Numbered from the stretch's first letter, positions 41,164 to 51,515 are shown. The stretch is 64,000 nucleotides of DNA from an uncultured Bacteroidota bacterium (GCA_902557655.1 CACEAZ010000006.1:1-64000); one strand, 5' to 3'. Notes: generated from the letters alone by a model not told the origin. Program-made: numbers and translations.

Positions 41164-42060
41164 TAATTGACCATAATCATTAATTGTGTCTATATTTCTA
41201 ATAATCCCATCAGCTAAACCAATTCTCGGGACAATAAAACTTTTAGATTTGCATTTTGACATGGCTAATAAGTAAATTTTAATTGCAGGAATAATTACAT
41301 CTGCTCTATCAGGGTTAAGCTGAAGATCAGCAACTCTTTGGTTAAAATTTAAATTTTTAATTAAATTTTCAATTCCTGTAAGCTCATTGTAATCTATTAT
41401 TTCGGTCGTCTTCTTATTAGATATTTTTAATATTTTACTTGCATTACCACCCGATCCAATAACAATAATATTTTGTTTACCAACTGTGTTTTCAACTATC
41501 CAGTTTTCAAAAGAAACCCATTCATTTTTATCAATATTATTTTTTAAAGCTCTAACAGTTCCAATTTTAAAAGATTTAGATTTAACAATTTTATCATCAA
41601 TAATAATATTCAATTCAGTACTACCTCCTCCCACATCAACATATAAGTAATGATTTGAAAAGTTTAGTTTAGAATTAAGAAAAACATTAGCTATTATAGT
41701 TGCTTCATCCTTTCCAGAAATTATGTCAATTAAAATATCATGACTTTTAAAAATATCATCAATAATTTTAGATGAATTTAAAGCCTCACGCATAGCGGAA
41801 GTTGCTACTGCCTTAAAAGCATCTACTTTATGTAAAATCATTAGTAATTTAAAGGCTTTTAAAGCTTCACCGAGTTTTTTTATACTTTTCTTTGATAGTT
41901 TGCCCTTTGAAAAAACATCTTCTCCAAGTCTTAAAGGAACTCTTACAAGGCTAATTTTCTTATATAAGATATCATTAGGCCTTTTTATAACACTCGAAAT
42001 TAATAGCCTAACAGCATTTGAACCGATATCAATGGCAGCAAGCTTTCTAATAGTATTCAT
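41152..42060 (-). CDS. Exopolyphosphatase / guanosine pentaphosphate phosphohydrolase family (Ppx/GppA)
   Basis: AAIDIGSNAVRLLI, VATSAMREA, YVDVGGGSTEL. Confidence 0.93.
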   Translation of the reverse strand: MNTIRKLAAIDIGSNAVRLLISSVIKRPNDILYKKISLVRVPLRLGEDVFSKGKLSKKSIKKLGEALKAFKLLMILHKVDAFKAVATSAMREALNSSKIIDDIFKSHDILIDIISGKDEATIIANVFLNSKLNFSNHYLYVDVGGGSTELNIIIDDKIVKSKSFKIGTVRALKNNIDKNEWVSFENWIVENTVGKQNIIVIGSGGNASKILKISNKKTTEIIDYNELTGIENLIKNLNFNQRVADLQLNPDRADVIIPAIKIYLLAMSKCKSKSFIVPRIGLADGIIRNIDTINDYGQLLNG

Positions 42061-42062
42061 AA

Positions 42063-42710
42063 TTATGGGCTTAATCGATCAATTTTCCATTTTTTATCAA
42101 TTAAACTGTAACGGATTCTATCATGTAATCTATTATCTCCTCCTTGCCAAAATTCATATTCAATGGGTTTTACAAGAAAACCTCCCCAATTAACTGGTCT
42201 CTTGATTTCTTTGTTTGAAAATTCTTTAGTAAGTTTTTTAAATCTTTGTTCTAAAATAACTCTAGAGTCAATTACAGAGCTTTGATTTGAAGAAACAAGG
42301 GCACCAATCTTACTCCCTTTTGGTCGTGAGTTAAAATATTCATCACTAATTTTATTCGATGTTTTATCTGCGTAACCTTTAATAATAACCTGCCTCTCTA
42401 ATTGTTCCCAAAAAAAAGATATAGAAACTTTATTATTATCAGAAATAGAAACAGATTTTTCACTGTTGTAGTTTGTAAAAAAAATAAAACCTTCATCAGA
42501 GTAGAATTTAAGTAATACAACTCTTCCTTTAGGGAACCCTTTGTTATCTATTGTTGATAATGTCATTGCATTTGGTTCGAAATCACCTTTAATAGAAGTC
42601 GCATCATTAAACCAATTATCAAACAAATTCATAGGAGATTCTGGAACAGAATCTTCATTAATAATGTTTTTTGAATATGATTTTCTAAAATTACTAATAT
42701 CTCTTTGCAT
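42063..42710 (-). CDS. pdxH: Pyridoxamine 5'-phosphate oxidase
   Basis: EPNAMTLSTIDNKGFPKGRVVLLKFYSDEGFIFFTNY, FWQGGDNRLHDRIRY. Confidence 0.96.
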   Translation of the reverse strand: MQRDISNFRKSYSKNIINEDSVPESPMNLFDNWFNDATSIKGDFEPNAMTLSTIDNKGFPKGRVVLLKFYSDEGFIFFTNYNSEKSVSISDNNKVSISFFWEQLERQVIIKGYADKTSNKISDEYFNSRPKGSKIGALVSSNQSSVIDSRVILEQRFKKLTKEFSNKEIKRPVNWGGFLVKPIEYEFWQGGDNRLHDRIRYSLIDKKWKIDRLSP

Positions 42711-42714
42711 GGTT

Positions 42715-42722
42715 CAAATTTA
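42715..42722 (-). promoter_or_regulatory. -7 box TAAATTTG of pdxH, 4 nt before ATG
   Basis: TAnnTTTG on minus strand; no clear -33 TTG. Confidence 0.45.
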
Positions 42723-42743
42723 AAAAATAAATAACCTATTTTA

Positions 42744-43649
42744 TTAAATAACTATCTTTTTACCTTCCTCTGAAAGCATTACGTCATTAAAAAATTCTTT
42801 TGTTTCATTAAAAAATTCTTGAATATCATCATATCTAGATGAAAAGTGACCAATTAATAATTTTTTTACTTGTGCTTTTTGCGCTAATATTCCAGTATCT
42901 TTAGTAGTTGAATGAAATGTTGATATGGCCTTATCCTGATGTCTTTGTAAAAAAGTGGTTTCACAATATAATAAATCAACTCCCTTGATTGTATCAATTA
43001 TAGATTCACAAAAAGAAGTATCACTACAATATGCGTATGATTTTGATTTATCTCCTTCTTTTGTGACATCAAGATAACTCACCTCATTCCCGTTTTCGTC
43101 AATGACATTCAAACCTTTTGTAAATTTATTATAGTAAATTTTATCAATTTTTTTATCCTTTAATTTATCTATTAAAAGTTTTCTTTTCTTTGGTTGCTCT
43201 TTAATCAGAAAACCGTTAGTGTAAATTGAATGTTTTAATGGGATAGTTTGAACGATATATGATGGGCATTCAAATATTCTTATTGATTTTTCTGATTTTA
43301 GCCCATTTAATTTTAGTTCATAACTAAATTTCATTTTTGCATGCTTTATATGAGCTTGAACAATTCTTAAGACCGAAACAGGACAAAATATTTCTAACTT
43401 TTTATCTCTCTTTAGTAACGATAAGGTGGTTAGCAAGCCCATCAACCCAAAGAAATGGTCTCCATGAGCATGTGATATTAATATAATTTCAATATTTGAG
43501 AGTTTTATTTTATTTCTTCTTAGCTGAAACTGTACTCCTTCACAACAATCAATTAAAATATTTTTATTTCCCACCTGCAATACATGTGAGGAGGAAAAAT
43601 GGTTAAGCTTTGGGATTGCACCTTGTGAACCAAGTATTGTTAAATTCAA
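42744..43649 (-). CDS. rnz: Ribonuclease Z
   Basis: LISHAHGDHFFGLMGLL, LIDCCEGVQFQLRR, YCSDTSFCE, IGHFSSRY. Confidence 0.94.
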   Translation of the reverse strand: MNLTILGSQGAIPKLNHFSSSHVLQVGNKNILIDCCEGVQFQLRRNKIKLSNIEIILISHAHGDHFFGLMGLLTTLSLLKRDKKLEIFCPVSVLRIVQAHIKHAKMKFSYELKLNGLKSEKSIRIFECPSYIVQTIPLKHSIYTNGFLIKEQPKKRKLLIDKLKDKKIDKIYYNKFTKGLNVIDENGNEVSYLDVTKEGDKSKSYAYCSDTSFCESIIDTIKGVDLLYCETTFLQRHQDKAISTFHSTTKDTGILAQKAQVKKLLIGHFSSRYDDIQEFFNETKEFFNDVMLSEEGKKIVI

Positions 43650-44578
43650 TGATTTATATTTTTTTTTGCCAATAGATATATAACTGCCATTCTAATCGCT
43701 ACTCCATTCTCTACTTGATTTAAAATAATAGAATTATCAGAATCTGCTACTTCGCTAGTTATTTCCACACCTCTGTTAATCGGCCCTGGATGCATTATTA
43801 TAATTTTCTTGTTTAATTTATTTAATCTCTCCTTCGTAAGACCATAATACCTCTTATATTCTCTAACCGACGGAAAGTAACTTTCAGACATTCTTTCATT
43901 TTGAAGTCTTAACATATTTGCAACGTCACACCATTCTAGAGCTTTATCAAGATTATTTTCAACTTTTACACCTAATTCTTTAATATATTTAGGAAGTAAG
44001 GTGTTAGGTCCACAAACAGAAACATTTGCCCCTTGTAATTGTAGTGCAAAAATATTTGACAAGGCTACTCTACTGTGAAGAATATCACCAACTATAAGTA
44101 TATTTCTATTTTTTAAATCACCCAACTTCTCTCTCATTGAGTATGAATCAAGTAAAGCTTGAGTGGGATGTTCATGGGCTCCATCACCAGCATTTATGAT
44201 TGTAGAATTTACCTTTTTAGATAATAAATGAGGTGCACCTGGATTTGAATGCCTTATCACAATCATATCGACTTTCATGGCTAAGATATTATTTACGGTA
44301 TCAATCAGTGATTCACCCTTTTTTAATGATGATTGAGATGATGAAAAATTTAATACATCAGCGGATAATCTTTTTTGAGCGAGTTCAAATGATAATTTTG
44401 TTCTTGTTGAATTTTCAAAAAATAAATTAGCAATTGTAATATCTCTTAACGAAGGAACTTTTTTAATTGGCCTATTAATTACTTCTTTGAAATTATCTGC
44501 AGTCTTAAAAATGAGTTCTAAATCGTTTAGATTTAGATATTTAATTCCTAATAAATGATCAACGCTTAAGCTATCCAT
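43646..44578 (-). CDS. pyrB: Aspartate carbamoyltransferase catalytic subunit
   Basis: NLFFENSTRTKLSFELA, HPTQALLDSYSM, MHPGPINRGVEI. Confidence 0.97.
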   Translation of the reverse strand: MDSLSVDHLLGIKYLNLNDLELIFKTADNFKEVINRPIKKVPSLRDITIANLFFENSTRTKLSFELAQKRLSADVLNFSSSQSSLKKGESLIDTVNNILAMKVDMIVIRHSNPGAPHLLSKKVNSTIINAGDGAHEHPTQALLDSYSMREKLGDLKNRNILIVGDILHSRVALSNIFALQLQGANVSVCGPNTLLPKYIKELGVKVENNLDKALEWCDVANMLRLQNERMSESYFPSVREYKRYYGLTKERLNKLNKKIIIMHPGPINRGVEITSEVADSDNSIILNQVENGVAIRMAVIYLLAKKNINH

Positions 44579-45119
44579 TTTCTATATTTTCTAAATAAAT
44601 ATAATTCCCAAATTTTTTATTATTCCAACCAACATTCACTTTTTGATCTTCATAAACGTCTACCTGAATACCTTTATAATCTGGTTGAATGGGTAACTCC
44701 CTGCTGAATCTTCTATCAACTAAAACTAATAATTCTATGGTTTTTGGTCTTCCGAAAGTTTCAATGGCGGTTAAAGCCGCTCTAATTGTTCTTCCTGTAT
44801 ACAAAACATCATCAATAAATACAACGTGTTTATCCTCAACTAGTAATTTAAATTCGGTTTTATTTGGAATTAAAACATCTTCACTTCTTCTAAAGTCATC
44901 TCTAAAAAAAGTTATATCAAGGTATCCAAAGTTGATATTTGGTAAATTGTATTTTTCACTTAGAATATTAACGATTTTATCACATAACTCTACTCCTCTA
45001 GGCTGTAGTCCAACTAGAACTGTATTTTTAAAATCACTGTGATTTTCGGTAAGTTGGCAAGCAAGTCTATCTAGAGAAATCTCTAACTGTTTTTCGTTTA
45101 GTAGTATACTTTTACCCAT
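44571..45119 (-). CDS. pyrR: PyrR bifunctional regulator / uracil phosphoribosyltransferase
   Basis: VGLQPRGVELCDKI, VVFIDDVLYTGRTIRAALTAI, LVDRRFSRELPIQPDYKG. Confidence 0.95.
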   Translation of the reverse strand: MGKSILLNEKQLEISLDRLACQLTENHSDFKNTVLVGLQPRGVELCDKIVNILSEKYNLPNINFGYLDITFFRDDFRRSEDVLIPNKTEFKLLVEDKHVVFIDDVLYTGRTIRAALTAIETFGRPKTIELLVLVDRRFSRELPIQPDYKGIQVDVYEDQKVNVGWNNKKFGNYIYLENIENG

Positions 45120-45150
45120 TATGTATTTAATAATACTTTTAATTTAAAAA

Positions 45151-45176
45151 AAAAGCCTTTCAATTGAAAGGCTTTT
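45151..45176 (-). terminator. Intrinsic terminator downstream of rpsA
   Basis: Perfect 26-nt palindrome AAAAGCCTTTCAATTGAAAGGCTTTT followed on minus strand by further T residues. Confidence 0.88.
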
Positions 45177-45180
45177 ATTA

Positions 45181-47091
45181 TTATTTTCCATCCATTTTAT
45201 TCTTGAGTTCCTGCAATTGCTCATTTGCATCTCCAAGTGTATTTTTAGATGATTCTTTATCCTCCTTCATTTTTTTAGTCATTACTTTCTTATTCATTTC
45301 TTCAACATCTCTGAAGGTTTGAGTATGGGATAATACAACTCTTTTGGTGTCTTTGTTGAACTCTATAACTTTTAGGTCAACAACTTCACCTTTTTGAAGT
45401 TTACTACCATCATCCTTTATCATATGTCTAGAAGGAATAAATGCAATTACATCCTCATTAAATTGAACTGTAGCACCTTTAGGTACAATCTCTGTAACTT
45501 CTGAGTTATGAATAGAATCTAAAGAGAATTCAGATTCGTATTTGTTCCATGGATTTTCAGATAACTGTTTATGTCCTAGACTTAACTTCCTGTTGTCTAC
45601 ATCTAATTCTAGCACAACAACTTCAATGTTCTCTCCAGTATTACAGAATTCTCGAGGGTGTTTAATTTTCTTTGTCCATGAAAGATCAGAAATATAGATT
45701 AATCCGTCAACACCTTCTTCAAGTTCAACAAACACACCAAAGTTAGTGAAGTTTCTAACTATACCTTTATGTTTTGAATCAACAGGGTATTTTTTGGTTA
45801 TGTCAGTCCATGGATCGGGTGTTAACTGCTTAACACCAAGAGACATTTTTCTCTCTTCTCTGTCGAAGGTTAAAATTTTTGCCTCAATTTGATCACCTAC
45901 ATTAAAGAAGTCTTGAGCAGATCTTAAATGAGTAGACCATGACATTTCTGACACATGTATAAGACCTTCTACTCCTTCAGAAATTTCTACAAAAGCTCCG
46001 TAATCAGCAATAACAACAACCTTTCCTTTAACAACATCTCCAACTTTTACGTCGTCAGCTAAAGCCTCCCATGGATGTTTACTTAATTGTTTTAATCCCA
46101 ACTGAATTCTTGATTTATCTTCATCAAAATCAAGAATAACAACTTTTATTTGCTCATCCAGCTCGACTAATTCATTTGGATGATTAATTCTTGACCATGA
46201 TAAATCTGTAATATGAATCAACCCATCAACTCCACCTAAATCCATAAACACACCATATGAAGTTATATTTTTAACAACTCCTTCTAAAATTTGACCTTTT
46301 TCAAGTTGCTTTATAATTTCTTTTTTCTGGAGCTCGATATCAGCTTCAATAAGGGCTTTATGTGAAACAACCACGTTTTTAAATTCATGATTAATCTTAA
46401 CAACTTTAAATTCCATTGTCTTATTTACATACTGATCGTAATCTCTAATTGGTTTTACATCAATCTGTGAGCCAGGTAAGAATGCTTCGATTCCAAAAAC
46501 ATCAACAATCATTCCTCCTTTTGTTCTACATTTTACAAAACCATTAACAATTTCTCCAGTATCGTGAGCATTATTAACTCTTTCCCAAGCTTTAATAACT
46601 CTTGCTTTTCTATGTGATAAAATTAGCTGACCAGTGGCATCTTCTCTAATATCAATTAAAACTTCAACCTTATCTCCAACAGATAAATTTGGGTTGTATC
46701 TAAATTCATTTAGAGAGATGACTCCTTCCGATTTGGCATTGATATCTATAATAGCTTCTCTTTCTGTCATATGAACAACAGTACCTTCAACAACATTGTT
46801 AGTAAGAGTTTCTACAAAATTTTCTTCAACTAATTTTTCAAATTCTTTTATTTGCTTATCATCAACCTGGTCAATTCCCTCTTCGTAATTGTGCCAATCA
46901 AATTTTGATAGATCAACGTTTTCTTCAGTTGACTCAGCTTTTTCAGTTGATATAGTTTCTTCTTGAATTTCAGTTACAATTTCAGTAGTTTCTTCGTTTG
47001 TAACTTTCACATCTACTTGTTCGTTTGTAGTTTCTAAAGTAGATTCTTTTTTTTCTGCTTTTTTTGGCATGATAAAAAATTTGTATTCCAA
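45181..47091 (-). CDS. rpsA: 30S ribosomal protein S1 (likely start 47070, MPKKAEKK)
   Basis: Multiple S1 repeats (e.g. GVVKNITSYGVFMDLGGVDGLIHITDLSW). Confidence 0.95.
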   Translation of the reverse strand: MEYKFFIMPKKAEKKESTLETTNEQVDVKVTNEETTEIVTEIQEETISTEKAESTEENVDLSKFDWHNYEEGIDQVDDKQIKEFEKLVEENFVETLTNNVVEGTVVHMTEREAIIDINAKSEGVISLNEFRYNPNLSVGDKVEVLIDIREDATGQLILSHRKARVIKAWERVNNAHDTGEIVNGFVKCRTKGGMIVDVFGIEAFLPGSQIDVKPIRDYDQYVNKTMEFKVVKINHEFKNVVVSHKALIEADIELQKKEIIKQLEKGQILEGVVKNITSYGVFMDLGGVDGLIHITDLSWSRINHPNELVELDEQIKVVILDFDEDKSRIQLGLKQLSKHPWEALADDVKVGDVVKGKVVVIADYGAFVEISEGVEGLIHVSEMSWSTHLRSAQDFFNVGDQIEAKILTFDREERKMSLGVKQLTPDPWTDITKKYPVDSKHKGIVRNFTNFGVFVELEEGVDGLIYISDLSWTKKIKHPREFCNTGENIEVVVLELDVDNRKLSLGHKQLSENPWNKYESEFSLDSIHNSEVTEIVPKGATVQFNEDVIAFIPSRHMIKDDGSKLQKGEVVDLKVIEFNKDTKRVVLSHTQTFRDVEEMNKKVMTKKMKEDKESSKNTLGDANEQLQELKNKMDGK

Positions 47092-47219
47092 AATTTTCTA
47101 CTGATTTAACACACAAACCTTGGAAGGCATTTACATTAAATTAAGCATTTGCTTCAGTATTAGGTGACAAAATGCACGCGAAAATAAAAAATATTATGAT
47201 AAAAACCTTAGGTTAAATA

Positions 47220-47906
47220 TTAATTATTTAATTTTTCTTTAATTAAGGAAGAGATTTTAAGTAATTGATCTTCAATACTTAAAAAACTGTTATCTATCAC
47301 AACCGCATCCTTTTGGATAATCAAAGGGGAATCTTTTCTAGTGGAGTCTAGGTTGTCTCTATATGTTATATTTTCTAATACTTCATGAAATTCTACTTTT
47401 TCACCAGAATCAACCATTTCATTGTATCTTCTTTTCGCTCGAACCTCAGGGGAAGCTGTTAAGAAAAGCTTAAGATCAGCATCTGGAAAAACAACAGAGC
47501 CAATGTCTCTACCATCCATTACTATGCCCTTATTTCTGTCAATATTTCTCTGAAGTTTTACCATTTCCTTTCTAATTTTAGGAATTGCCGCTACAACACT
47601 TACTTTTTGAGACACCTTTAAGCTTTTAATTTCATTCTCAATATTTCGATCATTTAAAAATATTTCGGAAATTAAATTTTTATTAAACTTAAAATGAATT
47701 TTGTTATTATTTAATAGGTTGATAAACTGATCTATATTATTATCAATTAAATCCATTAAATTATTTTCCACAGCATATAATGTAACTGCTCTGTACATTG
47801 AACCTGAATTTATATATGTATAACCTAATGAAACCGCCAATTCCTTAGCAATAGAACTCTTTCCAGTTGATGCATGTCCATCAATAGCTATAGTTAGTTT
47901 TTTCAT
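47220..47906 (-). CDS. cmk: (d)CMP kinase
   Basis: IAIDGHASTGKSSIAKELA, MDGRDIGSVVFPDADLKLFLTAS. Confidence 0.96.
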   Translation of the reverse strand: MKKLTIAIDGHASTGKSSIAKELAVSLGYTYINSGSMYRAVTLYAVENNLMDLIDNNIDQFINLLNNNKIHFKFNKNLISEIFLNDRNIENEIKSLKVSQKVSVVAAIPKIRKEMVKLQRNIDRNKGIVMDGRDIGSVVFPDADLKLFLTASPEVRAKRRYNEMVDSGEKVEFHEVLENITYRDNLDSTRKDSPLIIQKDAVVIDNSFLSIEDQLLKISSLIKEKLNN

Positions 47907-48934
47907 TAGTTTAAATCAATTTGAAGTCCTACATAATTAACATTTGACGCACTAGAGTATCTTGCATGACTATAATTGAAACGAAGTTTATTAAATTTCA
48001 TTCCAAATCCAAAAGATACTCCGGAAAAGTTTCTTTGTTCAAGAATTTTAAGTTCTTCAGACCTTCTAAAACTGTATCCTAACTGAACCGAAAATATGGA
48101 TTCTGGGAATATTTCCACACCGATGATTGCGTGCCTCAATAGTTCATTAATGAACGATATATTCTCTTCCGTAACATTTCCATCTAGATCAGTTATTATT
48201 CTTGAAGGGTTTGATAAGCCAATTGGCCACTTTTGTATATTTTCCAGGGTTAAATGCCATTTAATTGGTGCATTATCAAGTCTTTGAGAAAATCCAAGGT
48301 TAACTTCAAAAGGTAATGATTCTCTTACTTCATCATATGCCTTAATTTGAAAACCAATATTTCTAAAAACTAAGGACATATTAATATCATTTTCATCTGT
48401 ATAGAATAGACCAAAATCAGCAGCCAAACCGTAAGAATTATATTGTTCAAAGGTTGAGGTTATAAATTTTAAATTTGCTCCAATTCGAATGGGTAAATTA
48501 TTTATGTTATTTGCATACCCAACAGATAGAACAGATTCATTTCCTGTAAATTCTGAGGTGAAATTCCCATACTCATCGTATCCCATAAAATCTCCGTAAT
48601 TTATATATGAAAAACCAAAATGAATTGTATTTCCTCTATTATCAAGAGTGTATGCATAGGAGAGTGAACCGAAAGAAATATCAGAAAAATAGCTGAAATA
48701 GTTTACACTTAAAATATTATCCATTTCAGGGTTAATTGTCGATGGATTATATAAACCTGAAGTAACATCAGAGCCAAAATTAGTAATCGTTTTTCCTCCG
48801 AGTGCTAATTGTCTTGGTGAGGTTGATATATTTAAAAATTGATAAGTAGATTCTCCTGCTGATTGACTGTAGACATTATCTAAAAAAACTGTAATTAAAA
48901 TTAAAATTAATAAAACTGTTCTTTTTAAATACAT
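47906..48934 (-). CDS. porQ: Type IX secretion system-associated protein PorQ
   Basis: Signal peptide; TYQFLNISTSPRQLALGGKTITNFGSDVTSGLYNPSTIN; outer-membrane beta-barrel pattern. Confidence 0.88.
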   Translation of the reverse strand: MYLKRTVLLILILITVFLDNVYSQSAGESTYQFLNISTSPRQLALGGKTITNFGSDVTSGLYNPSTINPEMDNILSVNYFSYFSDISFGSLSYAYTLDNRGNTIHFGFSYINYGDFMGYDEYGNFTSEFTGNESVLSVGYANNINNLPIRIGANLKFITSTFEQYNSYGLAADFGLFYTDENDINMSLVFRNIGFQIKAYDEVRESLPFEVNLGFSQRLDNAPIKWHLTLENIQKWPIGLSNPSRIITDLDGNVTEENISFINELLRHAIIGVEIFPESIFSVQLGYSFRRSEELKILEQRNFSGVSFGFGMKFNKLRFNYSHARYSSASNVNYVGLQIDLN

Positions 48935-48939
48935 AAATT

Positions 48940-48947
48940 CAAAACTA
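48940..48947 (-). promoter_or_regulatory. -7 box TAGTTTTG of porQ, 5 nt before ATG
   Basis: TAnnTTTG on minus strand; no clear -33 TTG. Confidence 0.42.
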
Positions 48948-48963
48948 CAATAAAACTAATTTA

Positions 48964-51414
48964 TTATAAATTTTTATGATTTTTAACCTTTTGGTTGGTC
49001 AGCGCTAATCTAATTACTTCACTCATTTCTGAAACATAATGGAATTTTAGCCCTTTAATATATTTTTTATTGATCTCATTTACATCAGGTTCATTCTGTT
49101 TACACAAGATAATCTCTTTAATTTTAGCTCTTTTTGCAGCTAGTATTTTTTCTTTAATCCCACCTACTGGGAGCACCTTCCCTCTTAATGTAATTTCACC
49201 CGTCATTGCCATCCTCGACTTGATCCTTTTTTGGGTAAATAAAGAAACTAATGAAGTTAACATGGCAATTCCAGCACTAGGACCATCTTTGGGGGTTGCT
49301 CCTTCAGGTACATGAATGTGAATATTGTATTTGTTAAAAATTTCTGAATTTATATTAAATTTAGTAGAGTATGATTTAATATATTCCAAAGCGATTTTGG
49401 CAGATTCCGTCATGACTTTACCAAGGTTACCAGTGATTGACAACTTTCCCTTTCCTTCTGTTAAAATTGATTCTATAAATAATATGTCACCTCCTACTCT
49501 AGTCCAAGCTAATCCTGTAACAACTCCAGCAATTTCGTTAGACTCATACTCATCCCTTAGAAGCTTTGAAGGACCCAGTATAGTAGTCATATCTTCTAAA
49601 TTTATATTGGGATCGTATTTTACATCAGTCGCAATATTTTTAGCGCAATTTCTAACGATTTTAGCTATATTTTTTTCCAATCCTCTCACTCCGGATTCTC
49701 TTGTGTAACCTTCGATTAGTTTCTCCATAACCTTATTGCTAATTTTTATTTGGTTTGGAATTAAACCGTGTTCTTTTATCTGTTTCGGTAATAAAAATCT
49801 TTTTCCAATTTGAATTTTATCCTCAGTTGTATAACCACTAACATTTATAATTTCCATTCTATCTAGCAGAGCGGGCTGAATATTAGAAAGATTATTGGAG
49901 GTAGCTACAAACATTACCTTAGATAGATCGAAACCCTTTTCTAAATAATTATCATAAAATTCATTATTTTGTTCTGGGTCCAAAACTTCTAGCATTGCCG
50001 ACGACGGATCTCCTACATTTGAAGATGTTAATTTATCAATTTCGTCAAGAACAAACACAGGATTTGAAGTGTTTGCCTTCTTTATATTTTGAATAATTCT
50101 TCCTGGCATTGCGCCTATGTATGTTTTTCTATGTCCTCTTATCTCCGCTTCATCTCTTAATCCACCTAGTGATATCCTTACATACTTTCTTCCGATAGCT
50201 TCTGCGATTGATTTACCAAGTGAGGTTTTTCCAACCCCAGGGGGTCCTTGAAGGCATAAAATCGGAGACTTCATGTCTTTACGTAACTTTAATACCGCTA
50301 GATATTCAATAATTCTTTTTTTAACATCTTCTAGACCGAAATGATCTCTATCTAAGATTTTGTTTGCTTTAATCAAATCAAACTTATCCTTTGAAAATTC
50401 ATTCCAGGGAAGATCTAGTAATAGATCCAAATAATTTCTTTGAACAGAATACTCAGAAACCTGAGGGTTCATTCTCTGAAGCTTTGATAGTTCTTTTTCA
50501 AAATGATTTTTAATTTCTTTATTCCACTTTTTTCCTTTAGCTCTCTTTTTCATTTCATCAATTTCAGAATCATGACTGACCCCTCCAAGTTCTTCTTGAA
50601 TGGTTTTCATTTGCTGATGAAGGAAATATTCTCTTTGTTGTTGACTTAAATCATTTTGAACTTTAGATTGAATGTCATTTTTAATTTTTAATTTTTTAAA
50701 CTCAACATTCATATGCTTTAATGTTTTTAAAGCTCTTTTTTGTAAGTCATTTATCTCTAGTATAGCTTGTTTTTCTTTAACAGGGAGATTTAAATTAGAT
50801 GACACAAAGTTTATTAAGAACGATTTGCTTTCTATGTTTTTAATGGCAAATGAAGCTTCAGATGGAATATTTGGATTTCTTTTAATTATTTCTAGTGATA
50901 AGTCTTTTATAGAGTCAATAGTAGCACTAAACTTTGAGTTGGTATTTCCTGGATTTTCTTCAGGGTAATCCTTTATATTAGATGTAATATAGGGGGAATC
51001 TGAAATAACTCTCTCAATCTCAAATCTCTTCTTTCCTTGAATAATAACTGTAGTATTACCGTCCGGCATCTGAAGAACTTTTAAAATCTTTGCAACTGTA
51101 CCAATAGTATAAATATCATTTACTTTTGGATCTTCAACACTTTCATCTTTTTGTGCAACTACTCCAATTAATTTATTAAAATTATTAGCGTCTTTTATAA
51201 GTTTAATAGACTTATCTCTTGAGGCTGTTATTGGAATTACAACACCCGGAAATAAAACTGTGTTTCTAAGGGACAAAATAGGTAAAGTAGAGGGTAATTC
51301 TTCTTTACTAATCTCAATTTCATCTTCCGGCGTCATTAAAGGAATCAACTCTGAGTTTTCATCGATATCTTGAGCTGACAAATTGTCAATATTAAATAGA
51401 TTTTTTTTAGACAT
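48964..51414 (-). CDS. lon: Lon protease
   Basis: LCLQGPPGVGKTSLGKSIAEA, LDEIDKL, VPEGATPKDGPSAGIAM (catalytic Ser). Confidence 0.97.
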   Translation of the reverse strand: MSKKNLFNIDNLSAQDIDENSELIPLMTPEDEIEISKEELPSTLPILSLRNTVLFPGVVIPITASRDKSIKLIKDANNFNKLIGVVAQKDESVEDPKVNDIYTIGTVAKILKVLQMPDGNTTVIIQGKKRFEIERVISDSPYITSNIKDYPEENPGNTNSKFSATIDSIKDLSLEIIKRNPNIPSEASFAIKNIESKSFLINFVSSNLNLPVKEKQAILEINDLQKRALKTLKHMNVEFKKLKIKNDIQSKVQNDLSQQQREYFLHQQMKTIQEELGGVSHDSEIDEMKKRAKGKKWNKEIKNHFEKELSKLQRMNPQVSEYSVQRNYLDLLLDLPWNEFSKDKFDLIKANKILDRDHFGLEDVKKRIIEYLAVLKLRKDMKSPILCLQGPPGVGKTSLGKSIAEAIGRKYVRISLGGLRDEAEIRGHRKTYIGAMPGRIIQNIKKANTSNPVFVLDEIDKLTSSNVGDPSSAMLEVLDPEQNNEFYDNYLEKGFDLSKVMFVATSNNLSNIQPALLDRMEIINVSGYTTEDKIQIGKRFLLPKQIKEHGLIPNQIKISNKVMEKLIEGYTRESGVRGLEKNIAKIVRNCAKNIATDVKYDPNINLEDMTTILGPSKLLRDEYESNEIAGVVTGLAWTRVGGDILFIESILTEGKGKLSITGNLGKVMTESAKIALEYIKSYSTKFNINSEIFNKYNIHIHVPEGATPKDGPSAGIAMLTSLVSLFTQKRIKSRMAMTGEITLRGKVLPVGGIKEKILAAKRAKIKEIILCKQNEPDVNEINKKYIKGLKFHYVSEMSEVIRLALTNQKVKNHKNL

Positions 51415-51515
51415 ATTAAATAAATATTACAAAATGAGTGATATCTTATCTGGAATTAGAAATTAAAATCATCATTTATAATATATATATTTCAACTACT
51501 ATGCCATTAAAATAA

